A DNA stretch of 64,000 nucleotides from Peribacillus sp. ACCC06369 (GCF_030348945.1 NZ_JAUCEN010000002.1:1798001-1862000), one strand, 5' to 3'. Positions 14,678 through 25,303 are shown, counted from the first letter of the stretch. The notes: generated by a model not told the origin, from the letters alone. Numbers and translations are program-made.

Positions 14678-15742
14678 ATGACAAAACATCATAAAGTGAA
14701 ACCCTATTTAACGACACGTAGTTTGCTACCGGAAAATCAGGAGACACCCATTCAATTCATCAATAATGATAGTATGGAAAATCAATTATTTTATAGAAGG
14801 AACCACTTTTCATATCCGACTCTTTCCTATTCAAACTATTGGCTCCCCATAACTGGGCTAGTTTCAGCTCCATTACTACTGTCTATACAAGACATTCTTC
14901 AATACCCCTCAAAAACGGTGGAAGTTGTCCTTGAATGTTCGGGAGACAAGCGTAATCTCTTCGAACCTAAAATTTTTGGAGAACAATGGGGAAAGGGAGC
15001 AATTAGCCAAGGTATTTGGAGGGGGGTACCCTTACGGACCTTACTTGAACTATCTGGAATTGGAGATGGGGCAAAAGAAGTTGTCGTGGAGGGTTATGAT
15101 TATGGAAGCAGAACCGATCTAGATGAGGTTTACACCTACACTAGGAGTTTGCCTATCGAGAAAGCACTGCACCCGGATACCATTATTGCATATGAGTATA
15201 ATAACCAGCCAATTCCTTTTAAACATGGTTATCCACTGAGGTTAATAGTTCCGCAGTGGTATGCAATGGCATCCGTTAAATGGATAAAACAAATAAGTGT
15301 TATTAATTCTAATTTCACTGGCCCTTTTCAAACAATTGATTACATGTATTATCCAAATAAAGACAATGACCTAGATGCATTTCCAGTCACTACGATAAAT
15401 ATAAATTCGACTATACAAAAACCGCTGGATATGGAAATTTTAAATACTGGTAAGCATTCAATAAAAGGGATTGCATGGACAGGAAAAGGAGTTATTACAA
15501 AGCTGGAAATAAGTATTGATGGTGGAAATACATGGAGAAACGCCGATATTTCACCTGGTAAGAATGTAGGTTATGGATGGGTTACTTGGTCATTTGAATG
15601 GAATATATTAGAAAAAGGTGAATATACGATAATATCTAGAGCAACAGATTCATTTGGTCAAATTCAACCTTTATTACCTTTTTGGAATGAAAAGGGTTAT
15701 GGGTATAATGCGATTGATAAAATTCAGGTTAAGGTAGAATAA
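14678..15742 (+). CDS. Sulfite oxidase-like molybdopterin oxidoreductase
   Basis: The 354-aa product matches the two-domain plan of sulfite oxidase-type enzymes. The Mo-cofactor domain has VVLECSGDKRNLFEP, with the molybdenum-ligand cysteine in the usual ECxGxxR setting, then WGKGAISQGIWRGVPL and HGYPLRLIVPQWYAMASVKW. A C-terminal Mo-co dimerisation Ig-like domain follows (ISIDGGNTWRNADI). No signal peptide is present, so it appears cytosolic. AGGAGGG precedes the ATG. The physiological substrate cannot be read from the sequence, and no cytochrome partner lies nearby. Confidence 0.88.
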   Translation: MTKHHKVKPYLTTRSLLPENQETPIQFINNDSMENQLFYRRNHFSYPTLSYSNYWLPITGLVSAPLLLSIQDILQYPSKTVEVVLECSGDKRNLFEPKIFGEQWGKGAISQGIWRGVPLRTLLELSGIGDGAKEVVVEGYDYGSRTDLDEVYTYTRSLPIEKALHPDTIIAYEYNNQPIPFKHGYPLRLIVPQWYAMASVKWIKQISVINSNFTGPFQTIDYMYYPNKDNDLDAFPVTTININSTIQKPLDMEILNTGKHSIKGIAWTGKGVITKLEISIDGGNTWRNADISPGKNVGYGWVTWSFEWNILEKGEYTIISRATDSFGQIQPLLPFWNEKGYGYNAIDKIQVKVE

Positions 15743-16222
15743 ATAGAAATTCATTTTAAAGAAATCTGGTAAAGCAACTATCAAAATGTTTGCTTCATAA
15801 CAAAATAGATGAATATATTCAGGAATTCAATCGATATAATTTGATTGTGCAACTCCCGGAAATTATTGCACACCCTGATAAGCCCTCTTATATAGGGGAT
15901 CCAGTTTGTCAACAAAAGGGGAGGGCGAAATGGCCTCATCTGAACCAGCAGGGAGCGTAGGAGAAAGGGCCCTGAAAACGCATCATTCATTACGGTCTTA
16001 TATTTTATGTCTAACCTTTTAACTAACGCCGTTCTTGAATCATGTGGGTTATTGTTATCTGATTGAAAAATGTTGGCAAACTATTAGCTGTTTAACTCAA
16101 TAAGAGAATTAATCCATCTCCCGTAATTTTTAAGCAGTTTGTTTTGAGGTTAATACTTATTAAAATTTTGTTGGCAAAGTAAGAAAAATATCATTTTTCT
16201 CCTTTTGGGAAAAATAACCTCG
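15743..16222. other. Long intergenic region with a solo IS-end sequence
   Basis: At 15907-15925 the sequence CAGTTTGTCAACAAAAGGGG matches the outer right end of the IS1182 element read inward. Before it, an open frame without start (IDEYIQEFNRYNLIVQLPEI) runs into this site, suggesting a gene fragment cut by an old insertion. Nothing else is supported until the promoter at 16223. Confidence 0.4.
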
Positions 16223-16251
16223 TTGTTAAGTTATGGTTATTCCTTTATAAT
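16223..16251 (+). promoter_or_regulatory. Sigma-A promoter of the surface-protein/sortase operon
   Basis: TTGTTA at 16223-16228 and TATAAT at 16246-16251 are exactly 17 bp apart, 40 bp upstream of the start codon. Confidence 0.6.
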
Positions 16252-16290
16252 TTTCTAGAAACATAGAAATGTTATGAATAGGAGAAAAGT

Positions 16291-17703
16291 ATGAAAAAAC
16301 TGTTGACCATTTTACTTTCAATTACGATGTTAATTAGCTTATTCCCACAATTAACATTGGCAGCACAAAGCAAAAATTTTGAGCAAGAACTTACAAAGTA
16401 TTTAAAAGAGGTAAGCCATGTAAGGGGCTTTGAAGTGACGAAGGATGATATTGAAAATTCTCTTTCTTATTACGATGAGGGTATTGAAAACTTTCAATCT
16501 ATTGATGATCTTAAAGATGCTTTAGGCGAAGTTATTAAAGCGGATTTAAGTAATTTAGATGCCATTTATGAGGATAATAACCTAACCCATGAAGGCCTAA
16601 TTAAACTATTACACGAAAATGGCGAAGAACTTGACGATTATATCTTTATCTGGAACCTTGATGAAGCTGTATATTTCTATGCAGAAGAGGGAGATTTTGA
16701 ACGCGATCCAAACTTTGACCAGGAATTAGTCAAATATTTAGCCAGGGTTAGCAAGGAAAGAGGTTTCGAAGTAACAAAAGAAGACATTGAAGCGTCATTA
16801 GACTTATATGATTTTAGCACGGAAGAATTTGAGTCTGTCGAAGAGCTTAGCGAATTCTTAGGTGACGTCATAAAGGCAGACCTAAGCAACTTAGATTATT
16901 TTAATGAGGCTTATGGACTGGATAAACAATCCCTGCTTCAAATGTTAGAAGAAAATGGTGAAGATATTAACGATTATATTTACATAGATAATCTTGAAGA
17001 AACTGTTTGGACCCTTACTGGTGGGGAGTTGGAAGGTGAAGTTGTCGAGGATCTGCTTCCTATTTTCGAAGAAGAACTCGGTCTTACGGAAGAGGAACTA
17101 TTGCGACTTGAAGACCATTTAATGTCTTTGGAAGAGCATCTTTCCGATCCGGCAACAGTCGAGCGACTTGAAGAATTGGGCAACCGCATGATGGCTTTTG
17201 AGGAATTTGAAGTAGCAACGGAGCTTACAGCTGAGCAGATAGCTGAAATGGCATCTATCTATGAAGAATTACTTTCTATCTTTAAGCTAAAAGTATCCTA
17301 TTCCCTTGTGAAAAGTGGCACGGAATCACCTGTATCCCTTTTGGATTTAATGAAATTGGAAGAGTTGAAGGGTGCTAACCTGAAAATAGCGATATACACA
17401 ACTGACGGGAAGTTCTTAGCCGATCTTTTAATTACGGGTGATATGGTCGATTCTAACACTGTTACTAATGCAGGCCAACAAATAAAGGAATCTGCTAAAG
17501 AAGTGACAAAGACGATTGAAAAGGCACCAGTTGCTAAACCAGTTAAACAAAAGATCATCAGCACTCATAAGAATTCGGAACATCAAACGGTAAAAGGGGC
17601 TAAACTTCCAAACACCGCTTCCGATTATATCCCTAATGCCCTTTTAGGACTGTTCATTGTCTTGTTCGGAAGTTTGATGTATCGAAAAATCAGGAAAGCT
17701 TAA
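16291..17703 (+). CDS. Processed acidic surface protein with LPNTA sorting signal
   Basis: The 470-aa protein has a signal peptide (residues 1-25, cleavage after LAA). Two 112-residue repeats follow (from about 29 and 141; each has RGFEVTKxDIE and VIKADLSNLD). Next come an extremely acidic helical region, a Lys-rich linker and a cell-wall sorting signal: LPNTA at 439-443, a hydrophobic helix, and a basic RKIRKA tail. This matches the acidic surface proteins that partner with class D sortases. The sortase gene begins two bases after the stop codon, so they form one operon. It is probably anchored to peptidoglycan; its function is unknown. Confidence 0.88.
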   Translation: MKKLLTILLSITMLISLFPQLTLAAQSKNFEQELTKYLKEVSHVRGFEVTKDDIENSLSYYDEGIENFQSIDDLKDALGEVIKADLSNLDAIYEDNNLTHEGLIKLLHENGEELDDYIFIWNLDEAVYFYAEEGDFERDPNFDQELVKYLARVSKERGFEVTKEDIEASLDLYDFSTEEFESVEELSEFLGDVIKADLSNLDYFNEAYGLDKQSLLQMLEENGEDINDYIYIDNLEETVWTLTGGELEGEVVEDLLPIFEEELGLTEEELLRLEDHLMSLEEHLSDPATVERLEELGNRMMAFEEFEVATELTAEQIAEMASIYEELLSIFKLKVSYSLVKSGTESPVSLLDLMKLEELKGANLKIAIYTTDGKFLADLLITGDMVDSNTVTNAGQQIKESAKEVTKTIEKAPVAKPVKQKIISTHKNSEHQTVKGAKLPNTASDYIPNALLGLFIVLFGSLMYRKIRKA

Positions 17704-17704
17704 T

Positions 17705-18343
17705 ATGAAACAATTTAAAAAAAAGCGGTTGCTTCTGCTTGCTTGTTCTATTGTTATCATTTTATTTGGGGTTTGGTTCTCCACAACTAATATGTATAAG
17801 TTTGCAAAAGGATACTTTCTTTACAAAACTCACGCTCCAAGTAGCCAAGTAAAAGAAGCAGAAACAGAAACAGAAACAGTGCAGAAACCACCAAGTAAGA
17901 AAGCAACAACGAAGGAGCTTTATCCTGTCCGGCCTAAAACAGGTGAAGAAATTGGGGAACTCTATATCCCAAAATTAAAAGCGAAACTACCTATTTTTCA
18001 TGGAACAAATGAGGATGAATTGGAGAAAGGCGTTGGTCACTTTGCAGAAAGTGTGCTACCAGGTGAAAATGACAATTCCGTTCTTTCCGGTCATAGAGAT
18101 ACGGTATTCCGTAAACTCGGGCAAGTAGGCGAGGGAGATTTGTTGATTGTAAGAACATCTGCAGGAGAGTTCACATACAAAGTCAACAAAGTTCGAATTG
18201 TGGATGAGGATGATCGAACCGTAATCGTACCAAAACCACGAGCAACGCTTACCGTCAGTACCTGCTATCCCTTTGATTTTATCGGATCAGCACCTGAACG
18301 CTATATACTTGTCGCTTATTTATCTTCAAAAACAGGAAGTTAA
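17705..18343 (+). CDS. srtD: Class D sortase
   Basis: The 212-aa protein has an N-terminal membrane anchor (residues 8-26), a polar linker with a TETETE repeat, and a sortase domain from about 82. The catalytic residues are all visible: His130 in LSGHRDT, Cys187 in VSTCYPF and Arg199 in APERYI. Sortases cleave the sorting motif between Thr and the next residue and link the protein to the wall. The start follows the surface protein stop by one base, so the genes are coupled. Class D is judged from size, the N-terminal anchor and the LPxTA-type substrate next door. Confidence 0.9.
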   Translation: MKQFKKKRLLLLACSIVIILFGVWFSTTNMYKFAKGYFLYKTHAPSSQVKEAETETETVQKPPSKKATTKELYPVRPKTGEEIGELYIPKLKAKLPIFHGTNEDELEKGVGHFAESVLPGENDNSVLSGHRDTVFRKLGQVGEGDLLIVRTSAGEFTYKVNKVRIVDEDDRTVIVPKPRATLTVSTCYPFDFIGSAPERYILVAYLSSKTGS

Positions 18344-18380
18344 GATTTTTAATAACACCTAATGGTCTGAAAGATAAGCA

Positions 18381-18416
18381 GAGTCCCAATAATGTAAATC
18401 TTATTGGGACTCTTTT
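18381..18416 (+). terminator. Terminator of the sortase operon
   Basis: GAGTCCCAATAA and TTATTGGGACTC form a perfect 12-bp stem followed by TTTTA. Confidence 0.85.
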
Positions 18417-18458
18417 AGTATCCAATTCTCCTTAAATGTGTAGGAGGTTGCCAATTTA

Positions 18459-18857
18459 TTATACTGTTACGCTATTCTTATTACTTAATGAAGCGGATTT
18501 TACTTTTTTGTGATGGAAAATATAAGAGCCGGCAATCAAAATATACCCAATAATGAATAGAAGCCATTCACTGGCAGGGTCGCCCACTGATATGCTTGAA
18601 TACATAGCACCAGTCAAATCAAATACAAAACCGGCATATGCCCATTCTTTAATTCTCGGAAAACCAGGAATAATTATCGCCACGACACCTAATAATTTGG
18701 CAATACCAAGAAAGGGTAGAAGGTAGGTAGGATAACCTAAATGATTAAATAAAGCGACTGCATTGGGAACAGACATTATATCCGGAATGGAACCTAAAAC
18801 CATTAATGCCGCCAAAAGCCCTGTGAAAATCCAGTATATAATATTTATTTTTTTCAT
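18459..18857 (-). CDS. DoxX-like family membrane protein
   Basis: The 132-aa product has four membrane helices. It shows the DoxX_2 pattern: an opening WIFTGLLAALMVLGSIPDIM, then LGYPTYLLPFLGIAKLLGVV and a conserved KEWAYAGFVFDLTGA. Members are small membrane proteins with poorly defined redox-related roles. It is a single minus-strand gene with GGGAGGG upstream of the ATG. The C-terminus is polar (KSASLSNKNSVTV). Confidence 0.85.
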   Translation of the reverse strand: MKKINIIYWIFTGLLAALMVLGSIPDIMSVPNAVALFNHLGYPTYLLPFLGIAKLLGVVAIIIPGFPRIKEWAYAGFVFDLTGAMYSSISVGDPASEWLLFIIGYILIAGSYIFHHKKVKSASLSNKNSVTV

Positions 18858-18980
18858 TTATTATTCATTCCCTCCCTGAGATTGACATGTTAATCATATT
18901 CCACTTCCCTTTTATTAATGCAGTCTATAAAAAAATAATTGAACTTCAACAATCGTGACGCGATTCTTTAAGAATTGCTT

Positions 18981-19028
18981 GACTGTAGGCTAACTCGAAG
19001 AAAAACGAGTTTGCCTGAAGTTTTTTTT
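18981..19028 (+). repeat. Solo hairpin similar to the IS1182 left end
   Basis: GACTGTAGGCTAACTCGA, a short loop and CGAGTTTGCCTGAAG followed by eight T residues match the left end of the IS at 6381 in sequence and fold. It probably marks an old insertion or a MITE fragment and would also act as a terminator. Confidence 0.6.
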
Positions 19029-19063
19029 CATTAAAAACGTTTCAGTTGATTTCAGAAACGTGC

Positions 19064-19392
19064 GAAATCATGGGTGCAGCACGAATTCACGAGTAAATAG
19101 CTCAAACTCACGAGTAAATATGCTGAATTCACGAGTAAAACAGCAAAATTCACGAGTAAACGGCGCGAAATCACTGGTGTAGCATGAATTCACGAGTAAA
19201 TAGCGCAAACTCACGAGTAAATATGCTGAATTCACGAGTAAATAGCTCAAACTCACGAGTAAAACAGCAAAATTCACGAGTAAACGGCGCGAAATCACGA
19301 GTAAACGTGCGAAATCATGGGTACAGCACGAATACACGAGTAAATAGCTCAAACTCACGAGTAAATATGCTGAATTCACGAGTAAAAGTGCG
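19064..19392. repeat. 21-bp tandem repeat array with higher-order periodicity
   Basis: About 16 units of 21 bp share the core TCACGAGTAAA followed by a variable 7-9 bp. The variable parts recur in order (tagctc, tatgctg, acagca, cggcgc, then a diverged unit AATCATGGGT), so blocks of about five units are themselves repeated roughly three times. Because 21 is a multiple of three, long frames arise on both strands (LLVNSAY or NSRVNxx heptads). These are most likely artefacts of the repeat. Function is unknown. Confidence 0.85.
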
Positions 19393-19482
19393 ACTGGCTG
19401 CCCCAAGCCTCCTCGCAGCAAGCGTCTCCAGTTATTCGGTAATAGTGTCGCAAATTTCTTCAATCTAGTGAGGGTTGCATAA

Positions 19483-19821
19483 AACAGTAAACATGAAGTA
19501 AAGCAATTACACCGGTTTTTCTATGAAGGTATAAATTATTCATCTCTTTGGCAACCAATTATTATAGGTCTTTTACTTGCGATTGTCGGGGTTGGTATGG
19601 AATATTTCATATAAAAAAACGGAACTTTATGGATAAGTGTTGGAGCGGATTTTGTAGCTACCGTTTTGATTGTGTATTTTCTTTCTAATCTTTTATGGAA
19701 TGCTTCCATCACTTTTATAGGAGCAATTATTGTAGGATTATTACTTGGTGTAATAGAATACTTTACTCACAGGTTTTTAATTACATCAGGGAAAGTCCAA
19801 AAGTCCACCGCTTGCAGGTAA
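19483..19821 (+). pseudogene. Decayed membrane protein gene, DUF2512/YndM-like
   Basis: A continuous frame reads EVKQLHRFFYEGINYSSLWQ, then a membrane helix, a stop TAA at 19612, and further helices (SVGADFVATVLIVYFLSNLL and FIGAIIVGLLLGVIEYFTHR) to TAA at 19819. There is no start codon. The pattern of four helices with a final FxHRFL and SGKVQKS tail resembles the DUF2512 (YndM) family. A strong terminator follows. Confidence 0.6.
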
Positions 19822-19844
19822 TTTTGGAGTTTTCTTTTTTGTAA

Positions 19845-19876
19845 AAGGCAGTGGATAATTTAACCACTGCCTTTTT
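19845..19876 (+). terminator. Terminator after the DUF2512-like relic
   Basis: AGGCAGTGG and CCACTGCCT arms are followed by TTTTT. From 19877 to 19999 nothing is evident. Confidence 0.8.
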
Positions 19877-19999
19877 GATGTGATTTTAAGAATGTTACAT
19901 GATTAGCTTTGCTGCTTTTATCCCTGAAGTGTTGGCAGAAATGAATAGTGTAACATTGCGCCACTGTATTTGACCTGTTGCAGCCCTGTAGGCATGGCT

Positions 20000-20590
20000 T
20001 TATCTAATAAAAAAATTTATTGACTTAAAAGAATTGATTAAAATGACGCATATCCCGACACAGGAAATCGTGAGGATGGAATATATTAACTTTAAGTCGT
20101 TCAATATAATAATTCCCGCAATTACTATTAGTGTATCCATAATGAAAATAACTATTCCAGGATTAGTTGCTGTGGATTTTGAGATTAATAGTGCTAGCAA
20201 ATCCACTCCACCGGGGCTAATATGTTGTCTCAGCATAAAGCCAACACCAATCCCAATCGTCATTCCACCGATAATGGCACTCGTAATGATCGGTAGATGA
20301 ACCAAACCGTTTAGTGGTGTTAGCAAATCAATAATGGTTGAAGTAAAAGCTAACCCCAATATGGCATTAAAGAAATAAGACTTATCGTATAGAAGAGATA
20401 GAAGGTATATGGGAATGTTGATCATGATCATGATCATGATCATGGTATGCCCAACCTGGATACCCCAAACTTTGATTAACAAACTTATTCCAAATATCCC
20501 GCCATTTATTATATGAATGGGGATTATAAACAGGTTAAGACCAATTCCAATGCAAAAACTTGAAAAAAGCAGAGTAACAAACTTTTTCAT
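20000..20590 (-). CDS. YitT family membrane protein lacking the DUF2179 domain
   Basis: I use the ATG at 20590, nine bases after AAGGGGA; the frame from 20611 is less likely. The 196-aa protein keeps the five-helix DUF161 part (FCIGIGLNLFIIPIHIINGG, then GGMTIGIGVGFMLRQHISPG) but has no soluble C-terminal domain. Residues around 50 read TMIMIMIMIN, encoded by a perfect hexanucleotide repeat. It is a distant paralogue of the 5442 gene. Its function is unknown. Confidence 0.85.
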   Translation of the reverse strand: MKKFVTLLFSSFCIGIGLNLFIIPIHIINGGIFGISLLIKVWGIQVGHTMIMIMIMINIPIYLLSLLYDKSYFFNAILGLAFTSTIIDLLTPLNGLVHLPIITSAIIGGMTIGIGVGFMLRQHISPGGVDLLALLISKSTATNPGIVIFIMDTLIVIAGIIILNDLKLIYSILTISCVGICVILINSFKSINFFIR

Positions 20591-20782
20591 AAAAATATTC
20601 CCCTTGTCCAAATCATTATCTTAAAATATATGAGAGGAATTTAAATATATACTTAGCTGACTGGAAATTACGATTGCTATTTGTATATTGTTGGCTTTGT
20701 TTTTCAGATGATTTTCTGAAGTTTTGCTGAGTTCAGCAGGATTAAAATAAAGGCCGTCTCCTTGAGACCATGTAATCAGGGC

Positions 20783-20817
20783 AAAAATAAGAGACACTCA
20801 TAAAAAGGTGTCCCTTA
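20783..20817 (-). terminator. Terminator of the MFS gene
   Basis: On the minus strand GGGACAC and GTGTCTC pair around TTTTTATGA, followed by TTATTTTTG. It lies 76 bp after the stop codon. Confidence 0.7.
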
Positions 20818-20892
20818 TTCAGTAATTATATGTCTTAATGGGGCAAGTCCGTAAATAAGAGGATGTATTTAACCTTGGAAACTAGGTTAGGT

Positions 20893-22398
20893 TTAACTTT
20901 GCTTATTCAAGCTGATTTTTTTTGATAGACGATTTGTGATGGTATCTTCTTGTGGTGAAGTTCGCCGTATGAAAAAGGCCAGTATGAACGCAACTATGGT
21001 TAAACATGTAGCTATCATGAATGCATCATCTACTCCCATTACGCTTCCTTGTTTAATGGCCATGGTCATTTGAGATGTATTTTCTGGTGATATGTTTCTT
21101 TGAGTTAAAATTTCCTGTACATGTTTCGTTCCCTGATTTGTCATGACAGACACAAAGAATGCCATGCCAACGGCACCTGCCACCATTCTCAACGTATTGA
21201 CCATGGCTGTTCCATATTTATTCAGGCTAAGTGCCAATTCATTTAATCCAGCTGTGAAGATAGGCATCATCAGTATCGACATGCCGAACATTCTAATGGT
21301 ATATACCCACACCACATAAGAATAAGACGTATCTGTTTCAAGCCGTGTTAAAAGATAGGTTGTAATAATAGTGATGGCAAGTCCGCTTACCGCAAGCCAT
21401 CTCGCACCAAATCGATCAAAAAGCTTACCTGTGATAGGAGACATGATTCCCATTAAAATACCGCCAGGCAATAGCATGAGACCGGATTCCATCGGAGTGA
21501 ACCCACGGATATTCTGCATATAGATTGGCATGATGATCATTCCAGAGAACATACCCATAGTCGCGATGATGTTGATGATTGTCGTTAATGTGAACATTCG
21601 GTAACGAAAAATTCTAAATTCCAGAATAGGATGCTTTACAGTAAATTGCCTCCAGACAAATAAAGCTAAACTGATTCCTCCAACAAGGAACATGGTCAGG
21701 ACTTCGAAACTGCCCCAGCCCTTGGTACCGCCTGTAGCAAATCCGTATAGAACTCCGCCAAATCCGATAGTGGATAGAATTACACCCGTTTTATCGAGTT
21801 TGGGTCTGCTAGTATTCCCTACTTTTTTAATGATGAAAATTGCAAATATAAAGTCAAGAAGGGCAAATGGGAAAATGATGAAAAACAGAACCCGCCATGA
21901 ATAGTTTTGTATGATCCATCCTGATAACGTCGGTCCCACGGCTGGTGCAAAATTCATGGCGATACCAAATATACCCATTGCGAAACCGCGTCTGTTAGGA
22001 GGGAATAAAGTGAAAATTACATTTGTAATCAAAGGGAATAAAATCCCTGCACCTGCAGCTTGAACCACACGTCCGATCAATAAGACGGAGAAGCTAGGGG
22101 CAACTCCACATAGAAAAGTTCCTAAAGCAAAGAGTCCCATCGAAGCAAGATATAATTGCCTTGTGTTGAATCGTTCCATTAAGAAAGCTGTAATCGGTAT
22201 GACAATCCCATTGACCAGTAAAAAGATAGTTGTAAGCCAATTAGCTGTTGCAGCTGATATTTCAAAATGATTCATTAATTGTGGCAATGCGATATTGATT
22301 AGAGTCTGATTTAAGAAAGCGACCAGAGCACCAGCCAGCATCACTGCAAACATGGGGCCTGTACGAACTTTAGTGATTGCTGTTTTATCGTGATTCAT
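20893..22398 (-). CDS. DHA2 family (EmrB/LmrB-like) MFS drug exporter
   Basis: The 501-aa protein has about 14 membrane helices and the DHA2 hallmarks: the N-terminal FLNQTLINIALPQLMNHFEI, motif C-like GPTLSGWIIQNYSWRVLF and LLIGRVVQAAGAGILFPL. It is closest in pattern to Bacillus LmrB/MdrP-type multidrug proton antiporters. AAAGGACG precedes ATG 22398. No regulator gene lies next to it. Substrates cannot be told from the sequence. Confidence 0.88.
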   Translation of the reverse strand: MNHDKTAITKVRTGPMFAVMLAGALVAFLNQTLINIALPQLMNHFEISAATANWLTTIFLLVNGIVIPITAFLMERFNTRQLYLASMGLFALGTFLCGVAPSFSVLLIGRVVQAAGAGILFPLITNVIFTLFPPNRRGFAMGIFGIAMNFAPAVGPTLSGWIIQNYSWRVLFFIIFPFALLDFIFAIFIIKKVGNTSRPKLDKTGVILSTIGFGGVLYGFATGGTKGWGSFEVLTMFLVGGISLALFVWRQFTVKHPILEFRIFRYRMFTLTTIINIIATMGMFSGMIIMPIYMQNIRGFTPMESGLMLLPGGILMGIMSPITGKLFDRFGARWLAVSGLAITIITTYLLTRLETDTSYSYVVWVYTIRMFGMSILMMPIFTAGLNELALSLNKYGTAMVNTLRMVAGAVGMAFFVSVMTNQGTKHVQEILTQRNISPENTSQMTMAIKQGSVMGVDDAFMIATCLTIVAFILAFFIRRTSPQEDTITNRLSKKISLNKQS

Positions 22399-22901
22399 TA
22401 TTATGGCACGTCCTTTTTGTTGAGTTAGTACATATTGTATTTCCTGCTATATTTTCAAGTATTAGACGCTAATGCGACTTCACTAAGTTTTCAAGTAATA
22501 CAACCTATCTTTTCCAATAATATACACCATCTTAAGATGTATAACCTCTATTACGGCTTTTGAAGGTGTTTTTTCTTTTTTTTTCACAACTCACAGGGAC
22601 AATATTTAAAGGTGTATTCTTTTGGATGTTGTTAAGAAAATATCAGGAAATAAAGGTGATAAATGAGAGGAGTGATACGATTTTTATTTCGCTGCAGTAA
22701 CGGTTCGAAAGCTCATTTAAAAGTCCGTTCAATTCGGGCAAAGTCATGGTAAACGAATCAAAAGAATTATTTCAATCAATCTAAACACATTCTAACATAT
22801 TTAGTGAAAAATAATTAATTGGTATGAAGGCGTGATTAAAATCATGCCTTTTAACGCATTTTGAGAATCAATTTATTTTATTTAAATATTCAAAATATTA
22901 A
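22399..22901. other. Intergenic region between the MFS gene and the frl operon
   Basis: A 12-bp palindrome CATCTTAAGATG lies at about 22529 and may be an operator. A 29-codon ORF with GAGAGGAG near 22662 (MRGVIRFLFRCSNGSKAHLK) has no support beyond its frame. The rest is AT-rich without evident genes. Confidence 0.3.
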
Positions 22902-22947
22902 TTGCAATCTTTGTATTGATTAATTATAATACAAAGCATAACAAATG
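22902..22947 (+). promoter_or_regulatory. frl promoter with overlapping operator
   Basis: TTGCAA at 22902-22907 and TATAAT at 22925-22930 have a 17-bp spacer. A 9-bp inverted repeat, CTTTGTATT (22909-22917) and AATACAAAG (22928-22936), covers the spacer and the -10. The block TATAATACAANNCATAACAA recurs upstream of frlB, so it is probably the FrlR operator. Confidence 0.7.
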
Positions 22948-22979
22948 AAAATATATTTATTAAAGAGGAGGTGAAAGAA

Positions 22980-23798
22980 TTGAATATTGCAGGGATGAAT
23001 ATCACTTTTAGGCATTTCCCTTTTCACTATTTTTTGGATTGTATGGACAGCCTTGAGATTAATAGTATTGAATTATGGGGTGGGGAGCCACATCTGTATG
23101 TTTATCGCAACATTCTGGGAAATATAAGAAGTTTGAGAAGGGAAATCAAATCAAGGAATATGAAAATCATCTGCTATACTCCAGAACAATGTATCTATCC
23201 TTATAACATTGCATCCTCAGATGTTCATTGGCGAAAAAAAAGCATTGAATATTTTATGGAAAATCTATACGCTGCCCTGGAGTTAGATACAAACATGATG
23301 CTCATTACTTCTGGAATAGGAGACTTTTCTGTCACTAAGGAGGAATCATGGAAGTATGCAAGTGACTCAATCTATCAATTATCCAAAGTAGCTGAGATGG
23401 AAGGCTTGATTCTTGCTTTAGAGCCATTAACTAGGTATGAAACCAATCTGGTTATCGACTCTATAGGGCAAAAGAAAATGTTAGAGGAAATCCAATCTTC
23501 TTCATTAACAGGAATGATCGATACAGTTGCAATGCAGCTTGCAGGTGAAACACCTGATGACTACTTTTCCATCCTTCCAGAATTAAGCCATTTTCACCTA
23601 ATAGACGGAGACGGTCAATCAGATGCTCATTTGGCACTGGATGATGGGGTTTTAAATTGGAGAGAATACTTAACAAGCCTTCAGAGCCACAGTTACAAAG
23701 GGACATGTACTCTAGAGATCATGGGATCAAATTATTATCATAATCCAAATGATGCAATCATGAAATCTATTAAAAAAGTAAGGGAATTGGGAATTTAA
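22980..23798 (+). CDS. frlC: Fructoselysine 3-epimerase-like protein
   Basis: I place the start at TTG 22980, eight bases after AGGAGG; GTG 22971 overlaps that site. The 272-aa TIM-barrel protein of the AP-endonuclease-2/xylose-isomerase fold resembles E. coli FrlC: SIELWGGEPHLY, YTPEQCIYPYN, ALEPLTRYETN, and the metal-site segments MIDTVAMQLA, FHLIDGDGQSDAH and TLEIMG. FrlC interconverts psicoselysine and fructoselysine. It heads the operon here, while in E. coli it follows frlB. A TTG start suggests modest translation. Confidence 0.85.
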   Translation: MNIAGMNITFRHFPFHYFLDCMDSLEINSIELWGGEPHLYVYRNILGNIRSLRREIKSRNMKIICYTPEQCIYPYNIASSDVHWRKKSIEYFMENLYAALELDTNMMLITSGIGDFSVTKEESWKYASDSIYQLSKVAEMEGLILALEPLTRYETNLVIDSIGQKKMLEEIQSSSLTGMIDTVAMQLAGETPDDYFSILPELSHFHLIDGDGQSDAHLALDDGVLNWREYLTSLQSHSYKGTCTLEIMGSNYYHNPNDAIMKSIKKVRELGI

Positions 23799-25166
<1,368 letters not shown>

Positions 25167-25229
25167 CAGAATGATGGAAAGAAGTTTGACCTATATGACA
25201 AACTTCCTTGAAATATCGATTAATAAAAA

Positions 25230-25270
25230 TTGTACAATTTATTATGTTTGGGTATAATACAAGACATAAC
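25230..25270 (+). promoter_or_regulatory. Internal promoter/operator before frlB
   Basis: TTGTAC at 25230 and TATAAT at 25253-25258 are 17 bp apart. TATAATACAAGACATAACAA shares 18 of 20 positions with the frlC promoter region. TTATGT and ACATAA also form an inverted repeat around the -10. This predicts FrlR control of frlB-frlD. Confidence 0.65.
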
Positions 25271-25303
25271 AATTAAACGAGGGATAAAGGGAGGAAGATG
25301 TTG

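Noticed and set aside
15781..15990. 69-aa minus-strand ORF near the solo IS end
   Set aside because: It crosses repeat-derived sequence and has no start site support.
19064..19392. CRISPR array
   Set aside because: Units are 21 bp with short, recurring variable parts and no unique spacers; no cas genes are present.
19068..19463. Long minus-strand ORF (LLVNSAY heptads) and a plus-strand ORF over the tandem repeat
   Set aside because: Both come from a 21-bp repeat that keeps frame; there is no ribosome binding site and the heptads follow the DNA unit.
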